Source of the DNA: a bacterium
GTDB taxonomy: Bacteria > Planctomycetota > J058 > JAJDCP01
DNA: 40,150 nt
Direction: 5' to 3'
NCBI GenBank assembly: GCA_030428695.1
Contig: JAUIEM010000026.1
Coordinates: 1-40,150 of the forward strand
Below the pieces are notes generated by a model that made no database searches, was not told the DNA's origin, and saw nothing but the letters and a program-made list of their open reading frames with translations. The translations under genes were made by a program, and so were the position numbers. Shown here piece by piece: positions 1 to 8,340 of the stretch. The stretch's first letter is position 1, and each line of letters opens with the position of its first letter.

Positions 1-216
<216 letters not shown>

Positions 217-314
217 GCGCGTGCTCCTTGTGCTGCGTCCGCGGCCAGTATGCGCGGCGTCGACCGGTTTGTGAAGACGTAGGGGTGTGGCCCGGGCTTT
301 GCCCTGGTGGGAAG

Positions 315-340
315 ACTCCCCAGCTACGACGTCGGGGAGT
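315..340 (-). terminator. Possible stem-loop after the HExxH gene
   Basis: ACTCCCC (315-321) and GGGGAGT (334-340) form a perfect 7-base inverted repeat with a 12-base loop. It begins about 20 bases beyond the stop codon of the minus-strand gene ending at 359. No T-run follows, so intrinsic termination is only a suggestion. The rest of the 217-358 gap holds nothing recognisable apart from the MoxR gene's leader. Confidence 0.3.
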
Positions 341-358
341 GGTAGCCCCTGCCGGCTC

Positions 359-1579
359 TCATTCCCAGTCCAGCTCCCGGAACTCGGCCCGGGTCGCGTC
401 GACGGCCAGGCCGAGCTTGCCCGAGCCGCTCAGGGTGAAGGGCCCGAGCACGGTCTCGCCGACCCGCAACACCACGCCGTCCTCGCGCACCACCGCCTCG
501 AGGGCGTAGGGCGGGCGGGCGCTCAGGGCCTCGTCGGCGAGCCGGTCCCACTGGCCTCCGCGGCTGCGCTGCACCTGGATGCGTCCGGAGCGGGTGATGA
601 CGCCGATGGTGTAGTCGTCCCTGCCGCCGTAGTCGAGCAGCAGCCCCGCGCGCCAGCTGTCGTCGGCGGGGTCGGGATGCAGCTCGGCGGCCAGCCGCGC
701 CAGGCGTCGCTGCGAGGCGCAGAAGGAGATCACGCCGTCGGCGACACCGACGACGCGGTCGGCCGCGATCCCCTGCCACTGCAGGAAGACCGGCGTGAAG
801 AGCTCCTGCTCCTCGCGCAGCCAGGCGCGGAAGTTCTCCTCGAGCGCCGCCGGGTCGGCGATGTTCTCTTCGAAGCCGCGCGGACCGCCGCCGCCGCGGT
901 CGTACAGCTTGGCGAGCCGCTCGTAGCGTTTCGTCAGCTTCTTGTTGCTGGTCAGCAGGTAGCGGACCAGCGCCCAGATCGGCGGCCGGCCGCCCTCGCC
1001 GGCGAGCACCTGGGCGAGGCTCAGGCCCTCGTCGAACTGGCGCAGGGCCGCGCCGGCGCGGTCTTCCTGGCTGACCAGCGGCAGCACGCCGAGCTCGAGC
1101 CTCTCGCCGTCCCAGAAGTGCTGCGAGATATACTCCGCCAGGCCCTCGATGTACCACTCTTCGGTCGGGGTCTTGTTGCCCGTGCAGGCGAGGTAGTGGA
1201 ACTGGTGGGCGGCCTCGTGCAGGAGCAGCACGCGGGTGTAGTAGATCGTCGGCTGGCGGCAGGTGTACGCGGTCTTGTTCCCCGGCCAGTAGTAGCCGCC
1301 GGAGCCGGGCGGCTCGACGTCGTCGGCGCGCAGGGCGGCGACCCAGTCTTCATGGCTGGCGGCGAACACGACCCGCAGGCGCTCCTTGCGCTTGAGGCGC
1401 GGCTCCTTGCCGAAGTGCTCGGCGAAGCCGTCCCAGGCCGCCTCGAGCAGCGCGAGGTAGCCCGCGGCCTCCGCTTCACTGCCCTGGAAACGCAGGGCGT
1501 AGTGGTCGCCTTCGACCTCGACCCAGCTCTGGGCCCACAGCGGGGCGACAAGAAACAACAGCACGGTCAGTCGGCGCAT
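359..1579 (-). CDS. Secreted HExxH zinc-protease-like protein with C-terminal LamG-like domain
   Basis: A 406-residue protein. I chose the ATG at 1579 because AGGAG lies 7 bases upstream and a signal peptide follows immediately (MRRLTVLLFLVAPLWAQS); the frame stays open further upstream but without a ribosome site. HEAAH at residues 121-125 followed by EGLAEY at 145-150 gives the HExxH...E arrangement of gluzincin-type metallopeptidases, so zinc binding and peptidase activity are likely. The last ~100 residues form a beta-rich segment resembling LamG/3-keto-disaccharide-hydrolase-like (concanavalin fold) domains. It probably acts in the periplasm or outside the cell. Substrate unknown. A TTGTGT-17-TAGGCT promoter lies just upstream, so it appears to be its own transcription unit. 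Confidence 0.8.
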   Translation of the reverse strand: MRRLTVLLFLVAPLWAQSWVEVEGDHYALRFQGSEAEAAGYLALLEAAWDGFAEHFGKEPRLKRKERLRVVFAASHEDWVAALRADDVEPPGSGGYYWPGNKTAYTCRQPTIYYTRVLLLHEAAHQFHYLACTGNKTPTEEWYIEGLAEYISQHFWDGERLELGVLPLVSQEDRAGAALRQFDEGLSLAQVLAGEGGRPPIWALVRYLLTSNKKLTKRYERLAKLYDRGGGGPRGFEENIADPAALEENFRAWLREEQELFTPVFLQWQGIAADRVVGVADGVISFCASQRRLARLAAELHPDPADDSWRAGLLLDYGGRDDYTIGVITRSGRIQVQRSRGGQWDRLADEALSARPPYALEAVVREDGVVLRVGETVLGPFTLSGSGKLGLAVDATRAEFRELDWE

Positions 1580-1607
1580 CGGAAAACTCCTGCGAGACCC
1601 TGGCGGA

Positions 1608-1636
1608 AGCCTACGCCAGCGTCCCGCACCACACAA
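1608..1636 (-). promoter_or_regulatory. Putative housekeeping promoter of the HExxH gene
   Basis: On the minus strand TTGTGT (1631-1636) and TAGGCT (1608-1613) are separated by exactly 17 bases, and TAGGCT begins 34 bases before the ATG. Other genes here have a similar TAnnCT box at nearly the same distance (20502, 24961, 31279, 6343), which supports it as the local -10 element. Confidence 0.5.
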
Positions 1637-1675
1637 GTCGGGCGCGCGCGATCGGCGGGCGGATCGCTGAGCGGA

Positions 1676-4585
1676 CTACTCCAGGCCGGTGTAGCTGATC
1701 ACCGTCCCGTCGACCTCGATCGAGCCCGAGGTCTCGTCGACGAACAGCAAGCGCATCCGGGCCGCGGCCGCACCGCTCAGCAGTAGCCGGTCCGTGCCCG
1801 CGCCCCCGTCGATCGAGATCGGGAAGGGGAAGGCGCCGCCGGAGAAGTCGAGGGTGATCTCGTCGGAGTCACCGGTCAGCAGCGCCTGCAGCCCGCCGCC
1901 GATCGCCGCGAGGGGAATGCGCAGGCTGTTGGTGCCGTCGCCGGTCGCCCCTTCGATCGCGGTGAACAGCAGGATCCCCGGGTCGGAGATGACCAGGTCG
2001 GCGCCGTCGACCCGCACGTTCAACGCGTTGGACCGGGACGCCCCGTCGCTGAACACCAGGTCGCCCCCGGCATCGATGAGGACGACCGCCGACTGCGGAT
2101 CCTCGAGGATGAAGGGGGCGCTCGACTGCGGGAAGACGACCGAAGCGCCGCCGATCATCGCGCTGAGGTTTCCCGTCGCGCTGGTGTAGGCCCCGGGCGC
2201 AGCGCCCGCCGGCACGGTGAGGATGACGTCGAAGCTGCACGAGCTCCCCGCGGCCAGCGAGCCGCCGACGAGGACGAGGGAAGTCGTCCCCGTCAGCGTC
2301 GAGCCCGCCCCGCACGGAGCGGACGGCAGCGGAGGGACCACGGTGAGATCCGGGGCCCCGGGGAGGATGCTCTGCAGCGCGTGCGAGAAGAAGATGTCGG
2401 TCGCATCGTCCGAGGGGTGCCGGTTCTCGAGGGTGTAGCGCAGCGTCACGGTGCCGGGCTCGCCCGCGAGCGGCGCACCGAGGAACGCGTGCTGCAGGAT
2501 CAGCCCGCCGACGAGCACGTCCGAGCTGGCCGCCCGGCTCTTCGCGGTGATGCCCGCGACCTGCGCCGTGATCTCGCTGGTCGTGATCGTCACCGTGCCC
2601 GCCGCCGCTCCCGCCGGCACCGCGACGTCCACGGTGAAGGTGCAGAGCTCGTCCGGACCGAGGCTGCCGCCGTCCAGGACGAGAAGAGAGGTGCCCAGGA
2701 GGGCGCTCCCCACGCCGCACACGTCCGCCAGGGGAGTGTTGACGGCGACCAGGCCGGGCAGGGCCGCGTCGAGGTCGACGCTGAACGCGACGTCGGTCGC
2801 GGGCTCGACGGCCTCGCCCGGATGGAACAGCGTGAACCGGAGCGGGACCGTCGCGCCAGGCACCGCTTCGCCGAGGAGCTCCATCCGCACGAGCGGCGCC
2901 CGGCGCACCTCGAGGCTCGCCGTAGCGGGATTGCCGACCACCCGGCCGACGCCGGTGGCCGTCGGCGCCGCGGCGCGTACCTCGTAGGTTCCACCGGAGG
3001 TGTTGGCGGGCAGGGTGATCGTCACGTCGAAGCTGCAGGTCTCGCCGGCGCCGAGGCTGCCCGAGAACAGGGCCAGGTCGAGGGTGTTTTGCTGGGTGCT
3101 GAAGAAGCGGGTCAGGCTCGAGCCGACGCCGCAAGGATCGCTCGGCAGGCTCGTCACGACGGTGTTCGGGAGCCCCGGCGCGAGGGCGATCTCGAGCGAG
3201 ACATCGGTCAGCGCCTGCGCGAGGTCGAGGTTGGTCAGCGTGCAGCGCAGGACGACGTCGTCCCCGCCCGTGACGAGCGGATCGGGCGCGAGCGCGGCGT
3301 CGAGGAAGGCGAGCTCGAGCTCGATCCCCGCCGTCAGCACCAGCTCGGCGCTCGCCGCGGCGGCCACCACGCCGGAGGCGGAGCTGAGCGCGCTGCTGCT
3401 CACCGTGTAGCTGCCCGGCGCCGCGCCCGCCGGGATCGCCAACGGCACCTCGATGCGGCAGGCCGCGCCTGCGGCGAGGGTTCCGCCAGTCAGGCTGAGC
3501 AGACTGGTGCCGGAGAGCTGCGAGCCCGCGCCGCACACGTCGCTCAACGGCAGGCCCGACGCGGCCAGGCCGCTCAGGGCGGCGTCGAGGTCGACCGTCA
3601 GGCTCAGGCCGCTCAGGGCATCGGTCCGGCTCGGGTTGCGCAGGTCGAGGACCAGGCTGCTCCGGCCGCCCGGGAGCGGTCGGACATCGGTGCCGATCGA
3701 GAGCGCCAGACCCGGGCTCGCCGCGACGCTGAGCCGCGCCGCCGGGAAGCCGAGCTGTTCCGGGGGCGACGCCGGGGGAGTGCCCTGGGACAGGGACGTC
3801 GCAGCGATCAGCTCGCCGGCGGCGAGCGCGAGCACGTCGACGCTGACCGAGCAGACCGCTCCCGCGGGCACCACCGCGATGCTGCCACCCGTGTTCCTGA
3901 GCACCACCCGGCTCTGCCCGGGGGTCGCCTCGACGATCCCCCCGTCGAACCCCCCCTGCACGCAGTCGTTGACGACCTGTTGCGGGTTCGCGACGACCAG
4001 GCCCGGGGGGAGCTCGACGGTCGCGTTGAGGAAGATGACATCGCCCACACCGAGGCTGTTGTCGAAGGTCATCGTCAGCGTGGTCCGCTGCCCGAAGTCC
4101 ACCGCGGGGGGCGAAAAGCTCAGCGAGAGGCCGGGCAGGTCGGGATCGACGTCGAGGTCGTCCGTCGCCGTGCCGCTGTTCCCCAACGAGGAGGTCAGGT
4201 CGCCCGACGTGGAGGGAAACGAGCCGGGCGTCGCGCTGGTGACGAGCACCGTCACCCTGCGCGTCGCGCCCGCCTCGATCATGCCATCGCTCAGCGTGAC
4301 GGTCGTCCCTCCGTCGGGCGCGCTGAGCACCGGATCGCGGCGCATGTCGGTGCGCGCGAAAGCGGGGCTCGCGAGGGTCATCCCGGCCGGCAGCACATCG
4401 ACGAAGGCGACGTTGGTCGCGGCCGTCCCCGAGGGGTTCGTGATCGTGTAGGTCAGCTCGCTGACGCCGCCCGGGCCGATCTCGTCCGGCGAGAACGACT
4501 TCGAGAAGCCGAGCTGGGCGCTCGCCGGGGCGGCGCACAGCGCGAGCAGCAGCGGCACCGCCGCGCGCAACAGGGAGGAGCGCAT
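1676..4585 (-). CDS. Large secreted protein with five DUF11/Ig-like repeats
   Basis: 969 residues with a clear signal peptide ending near ASA-Q. The mature N-terminus (SFSPDEIGPGGVSELTYTITNP) is typical of the DUF11-type beta-sandwich family found in bacterial surface proteins. Five units of ~135 residues follow. Their conserved cysteine pairs begin near residues 208, 350, 484, 622 and 756, with the recurring pattern [VP]-C-G-x-G-S-x-L...G-[ST]-L...C-x-[FI]-x-V followed by a P-A-G-A-A-x-G block. The paired cysteines could form a disulfide in each unit. There is no obvious C-terminal anchor. The ATG at 4585 is four bases after the stop of the upstream S74 gene, and the ribosome site GGAGG lies inside that gene's last codons, so the two are translated as an operon. 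Probable role: surface or matrix structural protein. Confidence 0.82.
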   Translation of the reverse strand: MRSSLLRAAVPLLLALCAAPASAQLGFSKSFSPDEIGPGGVSELTYTITNPSGTAATNVAFVDVLPAGMTLASPAFARTDMRRDPVLSAPDGGTTVTLSDGMIEAGATRRVTVLVTSATPGSFPSTSGDLTSSLGNSGTATDDLDVDPDLPGLSLSFSPPAVDFGQRTTLTMTFDNSLGVGDVIFLNATVELPPGLVVANPQQVVNDCVQGGFDGGIVEATPGQSRVVLRNTGGSIAVVPAGAVCSVSVDVLALAAGELIAATSLSQGTPPASPPEQLGFPAARLSVAASPGLALSIGTDVRPLPGGRSSLVLDLRNPSRTDALSGLSLTVDLDAALSGLAASGLPLSDVCGAGSQLSGTSLLSLTGGTLAAGAACRIEVPLAIPAGAAPGSYTVSSSALSSASGVVAAAASAELVLTAGIELELAFLDAALAPDPLVTGGDDVVLRCTLTNLDLAQALTDVSLEIALAPGLPNTVVTSLPSDPCGVGSSLTRFFSTQQNTLDLALFSGSLGAGETCSFDVTITLPANTSGGTYEVRAAAPTATGVGRVVGNPATASLEVRRAPLVRMELLGEAVPGATVPLRFTLFHPGEAVEPATDVAFSVDLDAALPGLVAVNTPLADVCGVGSALLGTSLLVLDGGSLGPDELCTFTVDVAVPAGAAAGTVTITTSEITAQVAGITAKSRAASSDVLVGGLILQHAFLGAPLAGEPGTVTLRYTLENRHPSDDATDIFFSHALQSILPGAPDLTVVPPLPSAPCGAGSTLTGTTSLVLVGGSLAAGSSCSFDVILTVPAGAAPGAYTSATGNLSAMIGGASVVFPQSSAPFILEDPQSAVVLIDAGGDLVFSDGASRSNALNVRVDGADLVISDPGILLFTAIEGATGDGTNSLRIPLAAIGGGLQALLTGDSDEITLDFSGGAFPFPISIDGGAGTDRLLLSGAAAARMRLLFVDETSGSIEVDGTVISYTGLE

Positions 4586-4589
4586 GGGA

Positions 4590-5516
4590 TCAGTCCTCCG
4601 CCAGCGTCGTCACCAGCTCTTCGAGCGCCGCGAGCCGGGCCTCGAGCGCGGCGATGCGGGCGTCCTTCTCGGCGAGCTGCTGCTCGAGGGCCTGCACGCC
4701 CGCGACCGCGACGCCCGCGAGGTCGGAGGGCGCGAGCCGGCGCACGTCAGCGCCGAGCCCGAAGGCCGCCGCGAAGTCCTGCGCCATCGGGCCGAGGTGC
4801 AGGCCGCCGTCCGGGTCGGCCCGGTAGCGCCAGGTCGAGAGCGGCAGCCCGCGCAGCGCGCGGAGCACCTCGCCGCGATCGACCGGCTCGATGTCGCGCT
4901 TGGCGTCGCGATCGGAGACGGTGTTGAACGAGAGGGCCTCGATCGCCCCGACCACCATCATGTCGCCGGCCGGGGTGACCGTCACCAACTCGGCCCCGCC
5001 CGTGCTGTCGCGCAGCGCGAACGCGGACTCGTTGGCCCGCAGCTCCCAGACCTGGGGGGTCAGCCCGCCGCGCCCGTCCTGCTCGAACAGCAGGGCCGGG
5101 GTGTTGCTCGCGGACAGGTGCAGGTCGGCGACGGGCTGGTCGGTGCCGAGGCCGACCCGCCCGCTCCCATCGACGTAGAGCGCGTTCGCGCGGGCGCCGG
5201 CGTCGACCCGCAACACCTGGCGTCCCGCGGTCGAGTCTTCGAGCGCGAAGTAGTTGTCGCCGCCATTGTTGGTGTCGTTCGCGATCAGCCGCCAATCGTT
5301 GCTCGGGAAGCTCGCGCTGTTGCTCGTGTCCTGGAAGTGGATCCGCAGGTTGTTCTCCTTGAGCCGGATCACGTCGTTGCCGAACGCTTCGCCGTCGACG
5401 GCGTCGAAGCCCACGGCGAGCTTGAACTGGATGATGACATCGTCGAGGAACTCGAGGTCGGCGCTGGCGACACTCGTGAGGCAGGCGAGCAGGACGATGG
5501 GAAGCAGGCGGCGCAT
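4590..5516 (-). CDS. Secreted protein with C-terminal S74 intramolecular-chaperone domain
   Basis: 308 residues with a signal peptide (MRRLLPIVLLACLTSVASA). The middle is rich in Asn/Asp/Gly beta-structure with the GxGT...PVADLHLSAS element common in phage tail-fibre-like stalks. From about residue 205, SDRDAKRDIEPVDRGEVLRA, then GPMAQDF and VAGVQAL, match the endosialidase chaperone / peptidase S74 family, in which a serine-lysine self-cleavage follows trimer folding. A heptad-like helix of Ala, Leu and Glu ends the protein, as expected of a trimeric coiled coil. S74 domains are best known from phage tailspikes; a signal peptide points to a cell-surface trimeric fibre instead. AGGAG precedes the ATG at 5516. 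It heads a two-gene operon with the repeat-domain protein at 1676-4585. Confidence 0.8.
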   Translation of the reverse strand: MRRLLPIVLLACLTSVASADLEFLDDVIIQFKLAVGFDAVDGEAFGNDVIRLKENNLRIHFQDTSNSASFPSNDWRLIANDTNNGGDNYFALEDSTAGRQVLRVDAGARANALYVDGSGRVGLGTDQPVADLHLSASNTPALLFEQDGRGGLTPQVWELRANESAFALRDSTGGAELVTVTPAGDMMVVGAIEALSFNTVSDRDAKRDIEPVDRGEVLRALRGLPLSTWRYRADPDGGLHLGPMAQDFAAAFGLGADVRRLAPSDLAGVAVAGVQALEQQLAEKDARIAALEARLAALEELVTTLAED

Positions 5517-5685
5517 GAGGCTCTCCTGGGGCTGAGGTGGGTGTGCCTGGCAGGATCGCGGGGATGATCCTCGCTGTCAAGCCGTCGGTAGGTCGCCCTC
5601 GCGGCGGCGTCGGCCCGGTGAGGTCGCGTCCCAGCGTCCATTCCTGGCACCCCGATCTACCCTGGGAGCACGTGGAGGGAAGTCG

Positions 5686-5742
5686 ATGAAAGAACGAGAG
5701 CAGGGAGGTAGCCTGCGCTCGTCTGCTGGACGGTGGCGATGA
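5686..5742 (+). CDS. Tiny ORF (18 aa), coupled to the next
   Basis: ATG at 5686 is preceded by GGAGGG with an 8-base spacing, and a TACCCT box lies 28 bases upstream (5658-5663). The product starts MKEREQGG and is basic and hydrophilic. Its stop overlaps the ATG of the following ORF as ATGA. It may be a leader peptide for the next ORF rather than a functional protein. I recognise no family. Support is a strong ribosome site and the overlap only. Confidence 0.38.
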   Translation: MKEREQGGSLRSSAGRWR

Positions 5743-5816
5743 TCGTGTTCGAGGGGGCCGTGGCGGCGGCGGGCTGGGTCGCGGTGGTGGTGCTCGTCGC
5801 ATCGGCCTGGCGCTGA
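5739..5816 (+). CDS. Tiny single-TM peptide (25 aa)
   Basis: Starts at the ATGA overlap with the preceding 18-codon ORF and encodes MIVFEGAVAAAGW followed by VAVVVLVASAWR, almost entirely a single transmembrane helix with one C-terminal arginine. It has no good ribosome site of its own, so expression would depend on coupling. Size and composition resemble small membrane peptides such as type I toxin or holin-like peptides, but I recognise no family. Chance occurrence in GC-rich DNA is possible. Confidence 0.33.
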   Translation: MIVFEGAVAAAGWVAVVVLVASAWR

Positions 5817-5891
5817 GCGCGCGGGTCGAGGCGAATCGGGCACGGAGGCGGGGCGGGCCACCTCCGCGCCTCTGCGGTTTCTTCCGTTTCC

Positions 5892-5935
5892 GTCGGAGTC
5901 GGAATCGGAACCGGAGTCGGAGTCGGCGTCGGAAA
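5892..5935 (+). repeat. Degenerate GTCGGA hexamer repeat, copy 1
   Basis: Seven adjoining variants of a six-base unit (GTCGGA, GTCGGA, ATCGGA, ACCGGA, GTCGGA, GTCGGC, GTCGGA). The last 18 bases (5918-5935) are identical to the inverted copy at 14371-14388. Just upstream (5845-5872) lies CCTCCGCGCCTCTGCGG with GGAGG/CCTCC complementarity. No coding function is apparent. Confidence 0.7.
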
Positions 5936-5989
5936 AATCGGGCGCGGACCCCTACACGACCGGACGAAAAAAAGTCTCGTTTCCCCTCA

Positions 5990-6376
5990 AGTTCCATCTC
6001 CTCCCCTTCCGATACCGATAACAGCCTCCCCGCATGGCGCGTGGAGGTGCATCGCTTTGCAGGCTTCCTGACCGGGTCTGCCGGTCACCCTTCGGGGTCT
6101 CCCCGACACACTGTCCGCTTCGGACGGGGTGGGGAGAGGGTCGCGACGGTTGCCCTGGGGTCGGGTCGGGATTCGCCCCGTCGACCGCCCCCGGGCCCTT
6201 CGATCGCCGGTCCCTGGGGGACGTCGGCGACGACCAGACGACGGCCGGTGGAGGCGGGTCGGACGACCCTTCCCCTTCGTCGACCGCGCGGCCTGGACGT
6301 CGAAGAACGGCGAGGGGGGGCGGGGCCGGGGAATCGAACGCAGTACGCTGCTGGGTCCGATGCGAGGGGAGGAGGG
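5990..6376 (+). other. Hairpin-rich non-coding leader upstream of the RT operon; candidate ncRNA
   Basis: No convincing gene lies between 5817 and 6376. Short perfect hairpins cluster here: GACCGG/CCGGTC at 6070-6086, TCGGGG/CCCCGA at 6092-6106, GTCCG/CGGAC at 6113-6125 and GGGTC/GACCC at 6256-6269. Retrons and some DRT systems carry a structured template RNA beside the RT gene, so this is the natural place for one. I could not identify msr/msd boundaries or a conserved branching guanosine. A TACGCT box (6343-6348) lies 34 bases before the RT start and could be the operon promoter; an RNA ending before it would need its own. Hairpins are common by chance at this GC content. Confidence 0.35.
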
Positions 6377-7324
6377 ATGGCGCGCAGCGCGTTGTCGGGG
6401 GAGGCCGTCGAGCTGCTCGCTCGCTGGCTGGACCTCACGCCGGAGGTTCTGCGCGCCGCCCTCCGCCTCGCCACCTCCGGGAAGGGCTACCGCAAGAGCA
6501 CAGCCGCGGGCGGGCGCGCCCTCGAGGTGCCGACCGGGATCCTCTACACCGCCCACGCCGAGGTCCTCACCCGTCTGCTGCGCTGCGCCCCGACCGCGAG
6601 CGCGGCGCACGGGGGCGTGCCGGGGCGCTCGGTGCTCAGCCACGCCCGGGTGCACCTGCCGCAGGCGCGCGGCATCATCAAGCTCGACCTCGCCGGCGCC
6701 TACCGCTCCCTGCCGCTCGCCCTGGTCGCCCGCGCCTTGCGCCGGGTGCTGCGGCCCCTGGCGCGGCAGATGCTGCTCGAGGCGCCGCTGAAGAAGCGCG
6801 TCGCCCTGGTGCTGGCGCGCCTCTTGTGCGTCGACGGCCACCTGCCGACCGGCGGCCCCTGCTCCGCCGCGCTGCTCAACCTCGCCTGCTTCCCCTTCGA
6901 CCGCGCGGTCGAGCGGCTCGTGCGCGAGCACCTCGGGCGGGACGGGCGCTACAGCCGCTACCTCGACGACGTGGTCGTGTCGACCCGCGGCTACGGCCTG
7001 CCCCGCGCCCTGCTGACCGCGCTCGAGGGCGCGATCTTCGGCCACCGGCTCGGCGCGCCGAACCCCGCCAAGACCGTGTTCGCGCCGCACGCGACGGGGT
7101 CCGAGCTCGAGATCACCGGCATCCGCCACGACGGCTCCGGCTTCGCGCTCTCCGCCGCGCGCCTCGAGCGGCTGCAGGCGGCCCTGGCCCGCGCCGCCCG
7201 GGGCCCCGATCCGCGGCCGACCGCCCGGGGCGTGCTCAACCTGCTGCTGCAGGTCTACGGCCGGACACGGGCGCCGGTCGGGCTGACGACCGAGGCGCGG
7301 CGCCTGCTGGGGGGCCGCGGATGA
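6377..7324 (+). CDS. Retron-like reverse transcriptase A (YLDD type)
   Basis: 315 residues from the ATG at 6377, which has a GAGGGGAGG ribosome site; the frame is open back to 6041 but that extension is low-complexity and lacks a start signal. RT blocks appear in order: GVPGRSVLSHARVH (block 1-2, like the retron grSi-tNAxxH region with H for N), IIKLDLAGAYRSL with the motif A aspartate at 104, LPTGGPCSAALLNL (block 4), YSRYLDDVVVST with the catalytic pair D197/D198, a lysine-containing block 6, and ITGIRHDG (block 7, where retrons have VTG). All three catalytic aspartates are present, so it is probably active. LPTGGPCS differs from the usual LPQGxPTS. The stop overlaps the next ATG as ATGA. 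Confidence 0.87.
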   Translation: MARSALSGEAVELLARWLDLTPEVLRAALRLATSGKGYRKSTAAGGRALEVPTGILYTAHAEVLTRLLRCAPTASAAHGGVPGRSVLSHARVHLPQARGIIKLDLAGAYRSLPLALVARALRRVLRPLARQMLLEAPLKKRVALVLARLLCVDGHLPTGGPCSAALLNLACFPFDRAVERLVREHLGRDGRYSRYLDDVVVSTRGYGLPRALLTALEGAIFGHRLGAPNPAKTVFAPHATGSELEITGIRHDGSGFALSAARLERLQAALARAARGPDPRPTARGVLNLLLQVYGRTRAPVGLTTEARRLLGGRG

Positions 7325-8340
7325 TCTTCTCCAAGGTCCACTCCGCCGAGGCGGGGAACCTCCTCGCGCGGCTGCTCGGCCGCGAGCCGGAGGCCTTCGC
7401 GGCGAGCCTGAACCGGCTGCGCCTGATCGCCCCCTACGAGAGCTTCACGCTGCCCAAGGGCGGAGGGAGGACCCGCGCGATCGAGAGCCCCGACCCGGAG
7501 CTCAAGGCGCTGCAGCGGGACATCCTCGAACACCTCCTCTACCGGGTCGCCATCGCCCCCGACTGCCACGGCTTCGTGCCCGGGCGCTCGATCGTCAGCC
7601 ACGCGCGGCTGCATCGGAACCAGCGGAGCCTGCTGAACCACGACCTCGCCGACGCCTTCCCGAGCTGCTCGCGGCAGCGGGTGCGCGCCGCCCTCGCGCG
7701 CTGCCTCGGCAGCTTCCTCAAGCACGGCGCTCCCCGGGCGGAGCGGCGGGTGCGGGACGAGCTTCTCGAGCTGCTCAGCGACCTCGTGACCTGGCGCGAC
7801 CAGCTGCCCCAGGGCGCCCCGACCTCGGGGGCGCTCTTGAACTTCTGCCTCGCGCCCCTCGACCGTCGCCTGCGCAAGGAGTGCCGGCGCTGGAGGAAGC
7901 TCGGCCACGCCCTGGTCTACTCCCGCTACGCCGACGACCTGACCCTCAGCGCGCGCGGCGAGCTGCCGCCGGACGCCGACGCGACGATGCGGCGCGCGAT
8001 CCACGCCGCCGGCTTCCGCTTCAACGCCCGCAAGGTCCACCGGGCCGACCGCGCCCGCGGCCAGCCGCTGGTCGTCTGCGGGATCCACGTCGACGGCGAG
8101 CAGCTGCGCCTGCCGCGCCGGCGCCTGAAGCGCTACCGGGCGGTGCTGCACAGGGCGCTGTGCAGCCCCGCGCTCAGCCCCGAGCAGCGCGGCGAGGTCG
8201 CGGGCATCGCCGGCCTGGTCGGCATGGTGTACGGCACCTGGCCGCCGGCGCTCGACCAGCCCTGGCGCCTGCTCCAGGCCCGCCACGGCCTCGAGCTCGG
8301 CGACGGCCCGGAGCGCCAGGGCATGGGAGGCTACGGATGA
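7321..8340 (+). CDS. Retron-like reverse transcriptase B (YADD type)
   Basis: 339 residues, ATG overlapping the stop of RT A. Order of RT blocks: TLPKGGGRTRAIESPDPELK (block 0/1), CHGFVPGRSIVSHARLH (retron-like block with HAxxH), NHDLADAFPSC with motif A aspartate at 108, LPQGAPTSGALLNF (block 4), YSRYADDLTLS with D205/D206, GFRFNARKVHR (block 6), VVCGIHVDG (block 7) and a basic thumb (LPRRRLKRYRAVLHRAL). This copy is closer to canonical retron RTs than RT A. The two proteins share the same order of blocks but are clearly divergent, so they are an old duplication or two lineages, not a recent copy. The region after the YADD could bind RNA. Its stop overlaps the third gene's start as ATGA. Confidence 0.9.
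   Translation: MIFSKVHSAEAGNLLARLLGREPEAFAASLNRLRLIAPYESFTLPKGGGRTRAIESPDPELKALQRDILEHLLYRVAIAPDCHGFVPGRSIVSHARLHRNQRSLLNHDLADAFPSCSRQRVRAALARCLGSFLKHGAPRAERRVRDELLELLSDLVTWRDQLPQGAPTSGALLNFCLAPLDRRLRKECRRWRKLGHALVYSRYADDLTLSARGELPPDADATMRRAIHAAGFRFNARKVHRADRARGQPLVVCGIHVDGEQLRLPRRRLKRYRAVLHRALCSPALSPEQRGEVAGIAGLVGMVYGTWPPALDQPWRLLQARHGLELGDGPERQGMGGYG

Noticed and set aside
287..1786. 499-codon plus-strand open frame
   Set aside because: Shadow of the minus-strand HExxH gene; no start signal, no domain.
5644..5663. CTGGCACCCCGATCTACCCT as a sigma-54 promoter
   Set aside because: The -12 GC is missing (TA at that position).
6325..6362. GAATCGAAC on plus strand, resembling the T-loop of a minus-strand tRNA
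   Set aside because: The flanking stem would need CTGCG/CCCCG pairing, which fails at two of five positions, and no acceptor, D or anticodon stems are found.
6041..6376. N-terminal extension of RT A (112 more codons in frame)
   Set aside because: The added sequence is Arg/Gly/Pro low-complexity without motif, and 6377 has the ribosome site.
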